Assembly (NCBI RefSeq): GCF_025685565.1
Contig: NZ_JAGSYE010000003.1
Coordinates: forward strand, 969,275 to 1,033,274
Length of the DNA stretch: 64,000 nt
Origin: Granulicella aggregans
Lineage (GTDB): Bacteria; Acidobacteriota; Terriglobia; Terriglobales; Acidobacteriaceae
Reading direction: 5' to 3'
Both the position numbers and the translations under genes were made by a program. Under the pieces are notes generated by a model. The model searched no databases. It saw nothing but the letters and a program-made list of their open reading frames with translations, and was not told where the DNA came from. Shown piece after piece: positions 31,025-40,726 of the stretch; position 1 is the stretch's first letter; each line of letters starts with the position of its first letter.

Positions 31025-33892
31025 ATGGATATGCGTGGTTTCCGGTGGTACAGCATTGCGGGCCTTTCGGCTGCGGTTTGGGTCTCTTCGTTGACGTTTT
31101 CGCTGTCGGCGCAGGACGGCAAGACGATCGATCTGCCTACGAGCAAGCAGTTGACGACTCCGGTACCGGGTGATCCGAAGCGGCTGAATACGCTGCCGAT
31201 GTCGATTGCGGTGTCGCCGGATAAGCGGTACGTGGTGACGCTGAACGCGGGCTATGGGACGTTCGAGTCGAACTACGACCAGTCGCTGGCGGTGCTGGAC
31301 ACCCAGACCGGAGTCGTCGTTGACTTTCCCGATAGCCAGACGCAGGCGCGGGTGGCGAAGCAGACGATGTACTCGGGGCTGGCGTTCAGCAAGGACGGGA
31401 AGCATCTCTACGCGAGCATGGCTTCGACGACCGATCCTCTGGGCCAGAAGGACGGCGATACCGGAAGCGGGGTGGCGGTGTATGGGTTCAGCGACGGGAA
31501 GATCACGCGCGAGCGGATGATCAAGATTCCGCTCCAGCAGCTTGCGCCGGGGCATAGGACGAAGATCCTCGGCGGCAAGGGTAAGGCGGGAGATGGGGAC
31601 AAGGGAGTTCCCTTCCCTGCTGCGATTGCTGTGATTGGTGGCGCTGGCGCGGAGAAGCTGCTGGTGGCGGACAACCTCTCGGACGATGTGTTGCTGCTCG
31701 ATGCGGCTACGGGCGCGGTGTTGCAGCGCTTCGACCTGGCTGAGACGAACAATGTGCCTTCGGTGTATCCGGTCGCGCTGGCTGTGAGCAAGGATGAGGC
31801 GCGGGCCTATGTGGCGCTTTGGAACGCTTCTGAAGTGGTTGAGTTGAATTTGAAGACGAATACCGTGGGGCGGAAGCTGGAGTTGTTGAAGCCAAAGAGC
31901 CCGATTGCTCCTGGGACGCATCCCTGCGCGCTCGATATCACGGCAGATGGGAAGACGATGTACGTCGCGCTATCGAACCGGGATGCGGTGGCGGCGATTG
32001 ATTTGAGTGGCACGGGGTTTCGTGTGAAGGGGTACTTCGATACGCGGCTTCCAGGGCAGACTTACTTCGGAGCGGAGCCCGCGGCGCTGGCGGTTTCGGA
32101 GGATGGGCGAAGGCTGTATGTGGCAAACATGGGTTCAGACGCGCTGGCGGTGATCGACACAGCGAAGCTGACGAAGGGCGTGGCTGCGAAGGGGTTTGCG
32201 GAGCCGGTGGGGTTTGTGCCGACGGAGTGGATGCCGATGAACGTGGCGTTCACCGGCGGCAAGGTTTATGTAGCGACGGCGAAGGGTAAGGGGACGGGGC
32301 CGAACAACTTTCCGCAGCGGCAGACCGACGCGATGGTGAAGATGAAGTCGCCGAAGTATCCGTCGACTTATATCGCGACGCTGCTGTATGGGTCGATTGC
32401 GACGCTCAATGCGGGCGGGATCGAGAGCGGGCTGAAGGCAAGCACGGCGCAGGTTCTGGAGTCGAATCGGATGCGGGCGGCGGAGGAGAAGATCAAGTTT
32501 GCCGATGGGTCGGACAACCGCATCAAGCATGTGATCTACATCATCAAGGAGAACCGAACATACGACCAGATTCTTGGCGACTTGAGCAAAGACGGCAAGC
32601 CGGTGGGCAACGGCGATGCGAGTCTGACGATGTATGGGGAAGACATCACGCCGAACGAGCATGCTCTGGCGCTGCGGTTTGGAGTGCTGGATAACTTCTT
32701 CGATTCGGGTGAGGTATCGGGCGACGGGCACGTGTGGTCAAACGCAGCGATTGGCACGGATTATCTCGAGAAGACGTGGGAGCAGGACTATCGCGGCGGC
32801 GAGCGCGGGTATGACTTTGAAGGCGTGGTGTCGTCGGGGTATCCCCTGCTGCAGAATATTCCGGATGTGAACGAGCCGGCGAGTGGGTATCTGTGGACGA
32901 ACCTGGCCAAGCACAACAAGACGCTGTATCACTTTGGCGAGTACATCTCTTCTGTCTTCTGCGATGAGAAGCATACTGCGAATCCGCAGGACGGGCCGAT
33001 GCTTGAGGGCGAACCGTGCAAGGACCCCGAGATCAAGCCGGGGCAGCCGCTGCCGGCGAACTGGGGCGGAGGGGTGAACCTTTGGCCGTGGGCTATTCCA
33101 AAGATGGCGAAGAACCTGGCAACGAAGCCGGAGCTGGTGGGGCACTTCGCTGTCGAGTCGCCGGACTTCAACCTGAAGGTGCCGGACCAGATTCGGGTGC
33201 AGATCTTCGAACAGCATCTGAAGCAGTGGGTCGCTGATCGCGAGGCAGGACACGACACGATGCCGAACTTCGTGATGCTAAGGCTGGCGAACGATCATAC
33301 GGCGGGGACGACTCCGGGAAGCCCGACGCCGAAGGCGTCTGTTGCTGATAATGATCTGGCTGTGGGGCGGGCCGTCGAGATGATCTCGCATACAAAGTTC
33401 TGGGAGGATACGGCGTTCTTCATCCTTGAGGACGACGCGCAGAACGGGGCGGACCATGTGGATGCGCACCGCAGCGTGGCTCTGGTGGTGAGTAAGTATT
33501 CGCCCAAGATGGCGGATGGCGGGCCTTTTGTGGACAGCCGGTTCTATTCCACGGTGAGCGTGATTCGGACGATGGAGACGCTGTTGGGGATTCCACCGAT
33601 GAACAACAACGATGCGTTGTGTTCGCTGATCAACACGGAGTTTACGGGTGCGGGCGATGATGCGCCTTATGTGGCGGACTATCGGAACCGGGATAACGGG
33701 CTGATCTATACGGCGAACAAGAAGACGGCGGTGGGGGCGAAGGAGTCGATGAAGATGGACTTTCGCCATGCGGACCGGGCGGATGCGCAGAAGTTGAACG
33801 TGGTGCTTTGGCAGGATGCGATGCAGGGCAAGGCGGTTCCGCCGATGCTGATGGAGAAGCGGAAGAAGGCTAATAAGGACGATGACGACTAG
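31025..33892 (+). CDS. YncE-like beta-propeller fused to alkaline-phosphatase-superfamily phosphoesterase
   Basis: 955 residues, exported (signal peptide in the first 35, ending LSAQ-D). The N-terminal half is a seven-bladed YVTN/YncE propeller (TLPMSIAVSPDKRYVVTLN, AYVALWNASEVVELNL, RRLYVANMGSDALAVID). From about residue 500 a phosphoesterase domain of the phospholipase C/acid phosphatase type begins with IKHVIYIIKENRTYDQILG and includes FFDSGEVSGDGHVWS, VMLRLANDHTAG and ILEDDAQNG. It ends in a Lys/Asp-rich tail. It probably hydrolyses phosphate esters in the periplasm. Confidence 0.88.
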   Translation: MDMRGFRWYSIAGLSAAVWVSSLTFSLSAQDGKTIDLPTSKQLTTPVPGDPKRLNTLPMSIAVSPDKRYVVTLNAGYGTFESNYDQSLAVLDTQTGVVVDFPDSQTQARVAKQTMYSGLAFSKDGKHLYASMASTTDPLGQKDGDTGSGVAVYGFSDGKITRERMIKIPLQQLAPGHRTKILGGKGKAGDGDKGVPFPAAIAVIGGAGAEKLLVADNLSDDVLLLDAATGAVLQRFDLAETNNVPSVYPVALAVSKDEARAYVALWNASEVVELNLKTNTVGRKLELLKPKSPIAPGTHPCALDITADGKTMYVALSNRDAVAAIDLSGTGFRVKGYFDTRLPGQTYFGAEPAALAVSEDGRRLYVANMGSDALAVIDTAKLTKGVAAKGFAEPVGFVPTEWMPMNVAFTGGKVYVATAKGKGTGPNNFPQRQTDAMVKMKSPKYPSTYIATLLYGSIATLNAGGIESGLKASTAQVLESNRMRAAEEKIKFADGSDNRIKHVIYIIKENRTYDQILGDLSKDGKPVGNGDASLTMYGEDITPNEHALALRFGVLDNFFDSGEVSGDGHVWSNAAIGTDYLEKTWEQDYRGGERGYDFEGVVSSGYPLLQNIPDVNEPASGYLWTNLAKHNKTLYHFGEYISSVFCDEKHTANPQDGPMLEGEPCKDPEIKPGQPLPANWGGGVNLWPWAIPKMAKNLATKPELVGHFAVESPDFNLKVPDQIRVQIFEQHLKQWVADREAGHDTMPNFVMLRLANDHTAGTTPGSPTPKASVADNDLAVGRAVEMISHTKFWEDTAFFILEDDAQNGADHVDAHRSVALVVSKYSPKMADGGPFVDSRFYSTVSVIRTMETLLGIPPMNNNDALCSLINTEFTGAGDDAPYVADYRNRDNGLIYTANKKTAVGAKESMKMDFRHADRADAQKLNVVLWQDAMQGKAVPPMLMEKRKKANKDDDD

Positions 33893-33934
33893 GCTGCGCG
33901 ACTCCAGAGATGGCGATCGCGGTAAACTTGGGAT

Positions 33935-34897
33935 ATGAGTGAGAGCGCAGTGGTAACGTCATCATCCGCACCTTTTCGTCTAAAGCCTTTCTTCAGCCCG
34001 CGGCCGTGGGGCAAGCCAAATCTGAAGCCATGGTATGAGGAGACGGGCACGACGGAGCTCGTCGGCGAGGCGTGGCTGACGGGGCCGCAGTGCGTGGTCG
34101 AGACCGGGCCGCTGGCGGGACGGACTCTGGGCGATGTCGCGGAAGAGTATGCCGAGGAACTGCTGACGCCGGGAGCGCTGGCGGAGTTTCCGCTGCTGGT
34201 GAAGATGCTGTTTCCGGATGCGAAGCTCTCGGTGCAGGTACACCCGGATGATGCGGAAGCTCAGGCGATTGGGCTGCATCGCGGCAAGACGGAGTGCTGG
34301 TATGTACTGGAGGCGGAACCGGGAGCGACCATCGCGCTGGGACTGAAGCCGGGCACGACGCTTGACGGGATTCGGGCGGCAGTGGCGGACGGGAGTATGG
34401 AGTCGCTGATGGAGTGGGTGCCGGTGAAGGTCGGCGAGATGATCTTCGTCGATGCTGGGACGGTCCATGCCATTGGGCCCGGCGTGGTGTTGCTGGAGAC
34501 GCAGCAGACTTGCGATACGACGTACCGGCTGTACGACTACAGAAGACCTCGCGAGCTGCATTTAGAAAAGGGGCTGGCGGTGACGAAGCTGCACACGGCT
34601 GCGGGCAAGGTCGCTCCGGTGGAGATGGATGGATTCACTCGGGTGATCACGCAGAAGTACTTTGTCGTGGACCGGTTTGAGGTTGCGGCGGGGGCTACGG
34701 TATCACTGGGGGATGTGAGTGGAGTTTCGGAGTGCCTGGTTTGCTTGAAGGGCTCGGGGACGGTGAAGTCGAACGAGGGTAGCGTGGAGCTTGGGGTGGG
34801 TGAGGCGGTGGTGGTGCCGGCTACGGCTTACGGGGTTGAGGTTGTGGCGGGGGAGAAGCTGACTTTCTTTCGGTGCTTTGAGCCGAAGGTAGGGTAG
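33935..34897 (+). CDS. manA: class I mannose-6-phosphate isomerase
   Basis: 320-residue zinc enzyme interconverting mannose 6-phosphate and fructose 6-phosphate. Metal-site motifs are visible: VQVHPDD, GKTECWYVLEAEPG and VDAGTVHAIGPG, then YRLYDYRR. It is of the short bacterial form with a cupin C-terminal domain. It starts 43 bp after the phosphoesterase gene and could share its transcript. Confidence 0.9.
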   Translation: MSESAVVTSSSAPFRLKPFFSPRPWGKPNLKPWYEETGTTELVGEAWLTGPQCVVETGPLAGRTLGDVAEEYAEELLTPGALAEFPLLVKMLFPDAKLSVQVHPDDAEAQAIGLHRGKTECWYVLEAEPGATIALGLKPGTTLDGIRAAVADGSMESLMEWVPVKVGEMIFVDAGTVHAIGPGVVLLETQQTCDTTYRLYDYRRPRELHLEKGLAVTKLHTAAGKVAPVEMDGFTRVITQKYFVVDRFEVAAGATVSLGDVSGVSECLVCLKGSGTVKSNEGSVELGVGEAVVVPATAYGVEVVAGEKLTFFRCFEPKVG

Positions 34898-34932
34898 GTA
34901 GGGCCTTCAGCCCTTTCTGTGTTGATTACTGA

Positions 34933-34980
34933 CAGCCTTGGGCTTTGCCCAAGGCTGGTATGGACGGGGCCTTTGGCCCC
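34933..34980. repeat. double hairpin repeat (family D), possible terminator
   Basis: CAGCCTTGGGC-TTT-GCCCAAGGCTG (34933-34957) followed by GGGGCC-TTT-GGCCCC (34966-34980). It lies 36 bp after manA. The two-hairpin block resembles family A in layout but differs in sequence. Confidence 0.65.
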
Positions 34981-35071
34981 ATTCGTTTTTTGCGGCAACT
35001 GCGCTAGAGATGTTTACACTGTCACCGTTTTAATTTTTTAATTTTCGGGATACCGAAAAAGGCGGTGCTCC

Positions 35072-36187
35072 ATGAGCCAAGTGCGATTGCTGGTGGGGAC
35101 GAAGAAGGGCGCGTTTGTTCTTACGGCGGATGGGAAGCGGAAGGATTGGAAGGTCTCGGGGCCACACTTTGCCGGGTGGGAGATGTATCACCTGAAGGGG
35201 TCGCCGGTGGACCCAAACCGGATCTATGCGTCGCAGAGTTCGGGGTGGTTTGGGCAGGTGATGCAGCGGTCGGATGATGGTGGGACCACTTGGGCCGCAG
35301 TCGGCAACAAGTTCGAGTACCACGGTGTTCCTGGGACGCACCAGTGGTACGACGGGACGGCGCATCCGTGGGAGTTCAAACGGGTGTGGCATGTGGAGCC
35401 GTCGCTGACGGATGCGGACACGGTGTATGCGGGCGTGGAAGATGCGGCGCTGTTCAAGTCGACCGATGCGGGAGCGACTTGGGCGGAGGTCTCGGGGCTG
35501 AGGAAGCATGGGACCGGGCCGGCGTGGCAGCCGGGTGCGGGAGGGATGTGCCTGCACTCGATCATCCTCGATCCGGTCGATCCGTTGCGAATCTACATTG
35601 CGATCTCGGCGGCGGGGGCGTTTCGAACGGACGACGGCGGCGCTACGTGGAAGCCGATCAATAAAGGGCTTTATTCGAAGTACATACCTGATCCAACGGC
35701 GGAGGTCGGACACTGCGTCCACCACATCGCGATGCACCCGGAGCGGCCGGGGACGTTGTTCATGCAGAAGCATTGGGACGTGATGCGGACGGACGATGCG
35801 GGAGATTCGTGGCAGAAGATCAGTGGAGACCTGCCCACGGACTTCGGTTTCGTGATCGACGTCCATGCGCATGAGCCGGAGACGCTGTATGTGGTGCCGA
35901 TCAAGAGTGACTCCGAGCACTTCCCGCTGGATGGGAAGTTGCAAGTATTTCGCAGCCGCGCGGGCGGCAATGAGTGGGAACCGTTGACGAAGGGGCTGCC
36001 GCAGAGTAACTGCTACGTGAACGTGCTGCGGGACGCGATGACGGTCGACCGGATGGACGAGTGCGGGGTGTACTTCGGGACGACGGGCGGGCAGGTGTAT
36101 TGTTCGCCGGATGGGGGCGATAGCTGGGAGGCGATTGTGCATGATCTGCCGGCGGTGCTGTCGGTGGAAGTGCAGACGATTGCCTAA
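35072..36187 (+). CDS. BNR/Asp-box beta-propeller protein (sialidase-like fold)
   Basis: 371 residues with at least five Asp-box repeats: RSDDGGTTWAAV, STDAGATWAEV, RTDDGGATWKPI, RTDDAGDSWQKI and SPDGGDSWEAI. These build a six- or seven-bladed propeller as in sialidases and glycosidase-like surface proteins, but no sialidase arginine triad or catalytic pair is evident. There is no signal peptide, so it is probably cytosolic. Its TAA shares a base with the ATG of the MoaD-like gene (TAATG), making a coupled pair. Confidence 0.82.
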   Translation: MSQVRLLVGTKKGAFVLTADGKRKDWKVSGPHFAGWEMYHLKGSPVDPNRIYASQSSGWFGQVMQRSDDGGTTWAAVGNKFEYHGVPGTHQWYDGTAHPWEFKRVWHVEPSLTDADTVYAGVEDAALFKSTDAGATWAEVSGLRKHGTGPAWQPGAGGMCLHSIILDPVDPLRIYIAISAAGAFRTDDGGATWKPINKGLYSKYIPDPTAEVGHCVHHIAMHPERPGTLFMQKHWDVMRTDDAGDSWQKISGDLPTDFGFVIDVHAHEPETLYVVPIKSDSEHFPLDGKLQVFRSRAGGNEWEPLTKGLPQSNCYVNVLRDAMTVDRMDECGVYFGTTGGQVYCSPDGGDSWEAIVHDLPAVLSVEVQTIA

Positions 36188-36489
36188 TGGCTACGATTCG
36201 GGTGGAGTTGCCGGCTAGTCTTTGCCTGCTGGCGAGCGTGCCGCATGAGATTGCGGTGGAGGTTGCGGGCGCGGTGACGCAACGGTCGGTGCTGGATGCG
36301 GTGGAGGCGGCGTGTCCGCAGTTGCTGGGGACGATTCGGGACCAGACGACGAAGGTGCGGCGGCCATTCATACGGTTCTTTGCATGTGAGGAGGACCTGT
36401 CGCATGAGTCACCAGATGAGGTGTTGCCGGAGGCAGTGGTGAGTGGGCGAGCGGCGTTTCTGGTCATTGGGGCGATTGCTGGAGGCTAA
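36187..36489 (+). CDS. MoaD/ThiS-like beta-grasp protein with GG terminus
   Basis: 100 residues with an N-terminal TIRVELPASLCLLAS strand pair, SVLDAVEAACPQL and a C-terminal AIAGG. A C-terminal diglycine is what MoaD, ThiS and related sulfur carriers need for adenylation and thiocarboxylation. No moaE, moeB or thiG is nearby; instead it is translationally coupled to an Asp-box propeller. It may carry sulfur or be conjugated, but its client is unknown. Confidence 0.78.
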   Translation: MATIRVELPASLCLLASVPHEIAVEVAGAVTQRSVLDAVEAACPQLLGTIRDQTTKVRRPFIRFFACEEDLSHESPDEVLPEAVVSGRAAFLVIGAIAGG

Positions 36490-36598
36490 TGCCCGTCCTG
36501 ACAGCATTTGACCCTTATATCGCTGCATGCTCTAATTGGCGCGCTTGTGTGGCCGTCTCATTCATCAGCACCAATTAGAAAGATAGGAGCTCCTGTCT

Positions 36599-38917
36599 AT
36601 GCAGGTGGTACCTCTACTCGCAGTTGCGCTGCAGGGATCGAACAACTTGGCCACACCACAGACCGGCGATGATGGCCGGTTTTCCCTTTGGATCGCGTTG
36701 GCGGTCGCGGTGGTGGCGCTGGGGCTGGCGTTTCTCCTGGCACGGGCGGTGATTGCGTCCGATTCAGGGACGGCGGAGATGCAGGCTATCTCGAACGCGA
36801 TCCGCGAAGGCGCGGAGGCGTTCCTCAAGAGGCAGTACCAGACGATTGGAGCGATTGCGCTGGTGCTGGCAGTGGTGGTGTTTGCGGGGTATCACCTGTC
36901 GCCACGGACGGCACCGTATGCGGGCAAGACGGTGGTGAGCTTCCTGGTGGGTGCAGTGTGTTCGGGGCTGGCGGGATTTACGGGGATGTACTGCTCTATC
37001 CGGGCGAATATACGGGCGGCTTCGGCGGCGCGGACGAGTCTCGATAGGGCATTGAAGCTGGCTCTGCGGGGCGGGGCGGTGACAGGACTGGTGGTGGTGG
37101 CGCTGTCGCTGCTTGGGGTGGCTTCGCTGTTCCTGCTGTTTGGAGGGTTGGATCATCCCGAACAGGTACCGTTTCAGCTTGTTGGGTTTGGGTTCGGAGC
37201 TTCACTGGTGGCGCTGTTCGCGCAGCTTGGTGGCGGGATTTATACCAAGGCGGCGGACGTTGGCGCTGACCTTGTGGGGAAGGTCGAAGCTGGAATTCCA
37301 GAGGATGATCCGCGCAACCCTGCTGTAATCGCGGACCTAGTGGGCGATAACGTGGGCGACTGCGCGGGGCGCGGCGCGGACATCTTCGAGTCGACGGCAG
37401 CGGAAAATGTGGGCGCGATGATCCTGGGCGCGGCTTTGTTTCCTGTGTTCGGGCTGAAGGGCATTTTGTTTCCGCTGATTGTGCTGGCGATCAATCTGAT
37501 TGCCGGAATTGTCGGCGTGTTTGTCGTCAGCACGAATGAGACGGAAGACCCGATGCGGGCGCTGAACCGCGGGTTCTATGTGACGTCGGCGCTGGCGTTG
37601 ATTGGGCTTGCGGGGGCGGTCTACTCAATGCTTAACGGGCCGGGGGTGCATCCGGAGTGGCTGCTGGCCTGCGGTGTTGTGGGTCTGGTGACAGCGTTCC
37701 TGTTTGTGTGGATCACGCAGTACTACACGGAGGCGCGGTATCGGCCGGTGCTGTCGATTGTGGAGGCTTCGCTGACCGGGCCGGCGACGAACATCATCAG
37801 CGGGCTGGCGGTGGGAATGGAGACGCCGGCTATGCCTGTGGTGGTGATCTCGGCGGCGCTGCTGCTGAGCTACTTCTTCGGCGTGAAGGGGCTGGAGGAT
37901 GTGACCATCGTGAGCAACTACGCCAAGGGGATCTACGGGACGGCGATTGCGACAATGGGGATGCTGAGCTGCGCGGCGTACATCCTGGCGATGGATACGT
38001 TTGGACCGATCACGGACAATGCGGGCGGGATTATTGAGATGTCGAACCAGCCGGACTCGGTACGTGATCGAACCGATAAGCTGGACTCGGCGGGCAACAC
38101 GACCAAAGCGCTGACCAAGGGATATGCGATCGGGTCCGCTTCGCTAGCGGCGTTTCTGTTGTTTTCGGCGTATCTGGAAGAGATCAAGACTCTGGTAGAG
38201 CAGAAGCTCGCGGTCGCTCACGCGGCGGGATTCGCCACTTCGATGCCGGCGGGATGGAGCTTTACGAATATCAACCTGGCGCAGATTCCGGTGTTTGTGG
38301 GCGCTCTGCTGGGAGCGATGCTGACCTATCTGTTCAGTTCGCTGGCGATCAAAGCAGTCGGAAGAACTGCTCAAATGGTCGTCAAAGACGTGCGCGACCA
38401 GTTCCGCGAAAACCCTGGTATTATGGCGGGCATCTCCAAACCCGACTACGCGCGATGCGTGAACATTGTGACCAGCGCGGCGCTGAAGGAGATGGTGATT
38501 CCGGGTCTGCTGGCTGTCGGGCTGCCGGTGGTGGTGGGGTTGATCTTCAAGCACTTCAGCTCGACGTACCAGGCGAATGCGGCCTTCGATTCGGCAGGCG
38601 TGTCTCTGGTGCCGACGATCTCGGGCATCCCGGTGAATCTGACCGGGGCGGAGTCGGTTGCGGGATTGCTGATGGTAGGGACCATTGCGGGCGTGCTGCT
38701 GGCGATGCTGATGAACAACGGCGGCGGCGCATGGGACAACGCCAAGAAGTTCATCGAGACGGGGAAGTATGGGGGAAAGAAGTCCGACGCGCACAAGGCG
38801 GCGGTGGTGGGCGATACCGTGGGCGATCCGTTCAAGGACACGGCAGGGCCTAGCCTGCATGTGCTGATCAAGCTGCTGGCTACGATTACGCTGGTGCTGG
38901 CTCCGCTGTTTGTTTGA
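36599..38917 (+). CDS. hppA: membrane H+-translocating pyrophosphatase, K+-independent type
   Basis: 772 residues with about 16 transmembrane helices, pumping protons using pyrophosphate. The PPi/Mg site is complete: DVGADLVGKVEAGIPEDDPR, DNVGDCAGRGADIFES, ITDNAGGIIEMS, then near the C-terminus GGGAWDNAKKFIE and GDTVGDPFKDTAGPS. The K+-sensitivity position is Lys in GNTTKALTKG, which marks the K+-independent class. It conserves energy under low ATP. It is transcribed alone after a 109-bp gap. Confidence 0.95.
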   Translation: MQVVPLLAVALQGSNNLATPQTGDDGRFSLWIALAVAVVALGLAFLLARAVIASDSGTAEMQAISNAIREGAEAFLKRQYQTIGAIALVLAVVVFAGYHLSPRTAPYAGKTVVSFLVGAVCSGLAGFTGMYCSIRANIRAASAARTSLDRALKLALRGGAVTGLVVVALSLLGVASLFLLFGGLDHPEQVPFQLVGFGFGASLVALFAQLGGGIYTKAADVGADLVGKVEAGIPEDDPRNPAVIADLVGDNVGDCAGRGADIFESTAAENVGAMILGAALFPVFGLKGILFPLIVLAINLIAGIVGVFVVSTNETEDPMRALNRGFYVTSALALIGLAGAVYSMLNGPGVHPEWLLACGVVGLVTAFLFVWITQYYTEARYRPVLSIVEASLTGPATNIISGLAVGMETPAMPVVVISAALLLSYFFGVKGLEDVTIVSNYAKGIYGTAIATMGMLSCAAYILAMDTFGPITDNAGGIIEMSNQPDSVRDRTDKLDSAGNTTKALTKGYAIGSASLAAFLLFSAYLEEIKTLVEQKLAVAHAAGFATSMPAGWSFTNINLAQIPVFVGALLGAMLTYLFSSLAIKAVGRTAQMVVKDVRDQFRENPGIMAGISKPDYARCVNIVTSAALKEMVIPGLLAVGLPVVVGLIFKHFSSTYQANAAFDSAGVSLVPTISGIPVNLTGAESVAGLLMVGTIAGVLLAMLMNNGGGAWDNAKKFIETGKYGGKKSDAHKAAVVGDTVGDPFKDTAGPSLHVLIKLLATITLVLAPLFV

Positions 38918-39129
38918 AGGAGGCGCTCTGTCCTGCCGGACGGGCCCGCTACGCGCGGTGCGGTCACTTCGTGACTTGTAATCCGCTTCGCGTCGTGCTC
39001 CCGCTGCTCGCCAACCCAGGACATGTGATGAAGATATAAGCTGTAGCCAGATTGCCTGGTATCTCGCAAGGGGGCCAATTTGGTCAGTGGCTGGTCGGGT
39101 TCGGTTGGTCGGCGTGGCGGTGCGGGTCT

Positions 39130-40629
39130 ATGAGTCTAGGGCCGAAGTTGCGGCTGCGGGTGCATGGTGTCTCGAACGGTCTGTGGAATGAGGATCTCGC
39201 GGCGATTCCGAAGGAAGACCGGACGTGGGGGATCTATAACTACATCTCACTTTGGTTGGCGATGTCGGTGTGTATTCCGACGTACATGCTGGCGAGCGGG
39301 CTGATCGCAGTGGGGATGAGTTGGAAGCAGGCGCTGGGGACGATCCTGCTGGGAAATGTGATCGTGCTGGTGCCGATGGTGTTGAACGCGCATGCCGGGG
39401 CGAAGTATGGGATTCCCTTCCCCGTTTTTGTAAGGGCGAGTTTTGGCGTGCTCGGCGCGAATATTCCAGCGATGTTGCGGGCGCTGGTAGCCTGCGGATG
39501 GTTCGGGATCCAGTGCTGGATCGGTGGAGAGGCGCTGTTCTCGATGTTGAAGGTGGTGGTGCCGTCAGTTGGGGCGGATTGGTTGTGGGCGTGTTTTGCG
39601 GCGTTCTGGCTGTTGAATATGGCGGTGGTAGGACGCGGGATTGAGACTGTCAAGCGACTGCGGACGCTCGGCGCGCCACTCACGCTAGTGGTCGGGCTGG
39701 CACTGCTGCTCTGGATGGTTGGCCAGGTGGGCGGGCTCGGCGCGGTGTTGATAGATGCCAACGCGTACTGCGCGACGAGCCGCCAAGCCATGCCACCGCA
39801 CTTCTGGAAGATATTCTTCCCATCGCTCACGGGCATAGTGGGTTTCTGGGCGACCGTAGCTGTAAGTATTCCCGACTTCAGCCGTTACGCTCGATCCCAG
39901 AAGGCGCAGATGGTGGGCCAGGCGATCGGGCTGCCGACTGCGATGACGCTGTACTCGTTTATCGGGATCGCAGTGACTTCAGCGACGGTGATCGTAAACC
40001 CAAAACATACAGCTATTTGGAATCCGATTGAGTTGATCGCTAGATTCCACCAACCGGTGGTCGCGGTGGCAGGGCTGGTGGCGATTCTGCTCGCAGCGCT
40101 GAATACAAACATCGCATCGAATTTGGTAACTCCAGCGAGGATCTTTTCGTCCTTGCGACCGGATATGATCTCTTTTCGGATGGGAGAGCTGATTACGCGC
40201 ACGTTGGGTTTGGCGTGTATGCCCTGGCGCCTCGTGGCCGATCCCGAGCGCTACATCCAGGGCTGGCTGGTGGGGTATTCGGGTCTGCTGGGGCCCATCG
40301 CAGGCATCATGATCGTGGACTACTTCGTCATTCGCGGCCGGTCGCTGAATGTGAATGAGCTTTATGTACGCGGCGGAGCTTATGAGTATGCTGCAGGCTA
40401 CAACCGGAGGGCACTGGTGGCGCTCGCCAGCGGAGTAGCGGTGGCGTTGGTCGGGCTGTTTGTCCCGAGCCTTCACTGGCTGTACCAGTACGCGTGGTTT
40501 GTGGGGTTCGCGGTGGCGGCGCTGGTTTACCTGATCCTGATGAGCGGGCCCGATGTCAGGGCGATGATTCCGCCCAACCCGCTGTTGATTCCGGTAGATG
40601 GGCTTAAGGTGGAGCCGCCAATGGCTTAG
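39130..40629 (+). CDS. NCS1-family nucleobase/hydantoin transporter
   Basis: About 499 residues with 12 transmembrane helices. The family N-terminus WNEDLAAIPKEDRTWG is followed by NYISLWLAMSVCIPTYML and the substrate-site region GWFGIQCWIGGEALF. NCS1 proteins import purines, pyrimidines, allantoin or hydantoins with Na+ or H+. The start is uncertain: ATG 39130 is preferred because family similarity begins there, but the frame is open to 39052. It converges with the IclR regulator gene, a possible regulator. Confidence 0.85.
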   Translation: MSLGPKLRLRVHGVSNGLWNEDLAAIPKEDRTWGIYNYISLWLAMSVCIPTYMLASGLIAVGMSWKQALGTILLGNVIVLVPMVLNAHAGAKYGIPFPVFVRASFGVLGANIPAMLRALVACGWFGIQCWIGGEALFSMLKVVVPSVGADWLWACFAAFWLLNMAVVGRGIETVKRLRTLGAPLTLVVGLALLLWMVGQVGGLGAVLIDANAYCATSRQAMPPHFWKIFFPSLTGIVGFWATVAVSIPDFSRYARSQKAQMVGQAIGLPTAMTLYSFIGIAVTSATVIVNPKHTAIWNPIELIARFHQPVVAVAGLVAILLAALNTNIASNLVTPARIFSSLRPDMISFRMGELITRTLGLACMPWRLVADPERYIQGWLVGYSGLLGPIAGIMIVDYFVIRGRSLNVNELYVRGGAYEYAAGYNRRALVALASGVAVALVGLFVPSLHWLYQYAWFVGFAVAALVYLILMSGPDVRAMIPPNPLLIPVDGLKVEPPMA

Positions 40630-40726
40630 AGGCAAGTGGCGCAGCTTAGCAGCAGACCCTCCGCGAAAGCCGGATCACGATGAAACTGTGCTCCGATTCC
40701 GCGAAGGATGACAAAGTCTTGAGGAG

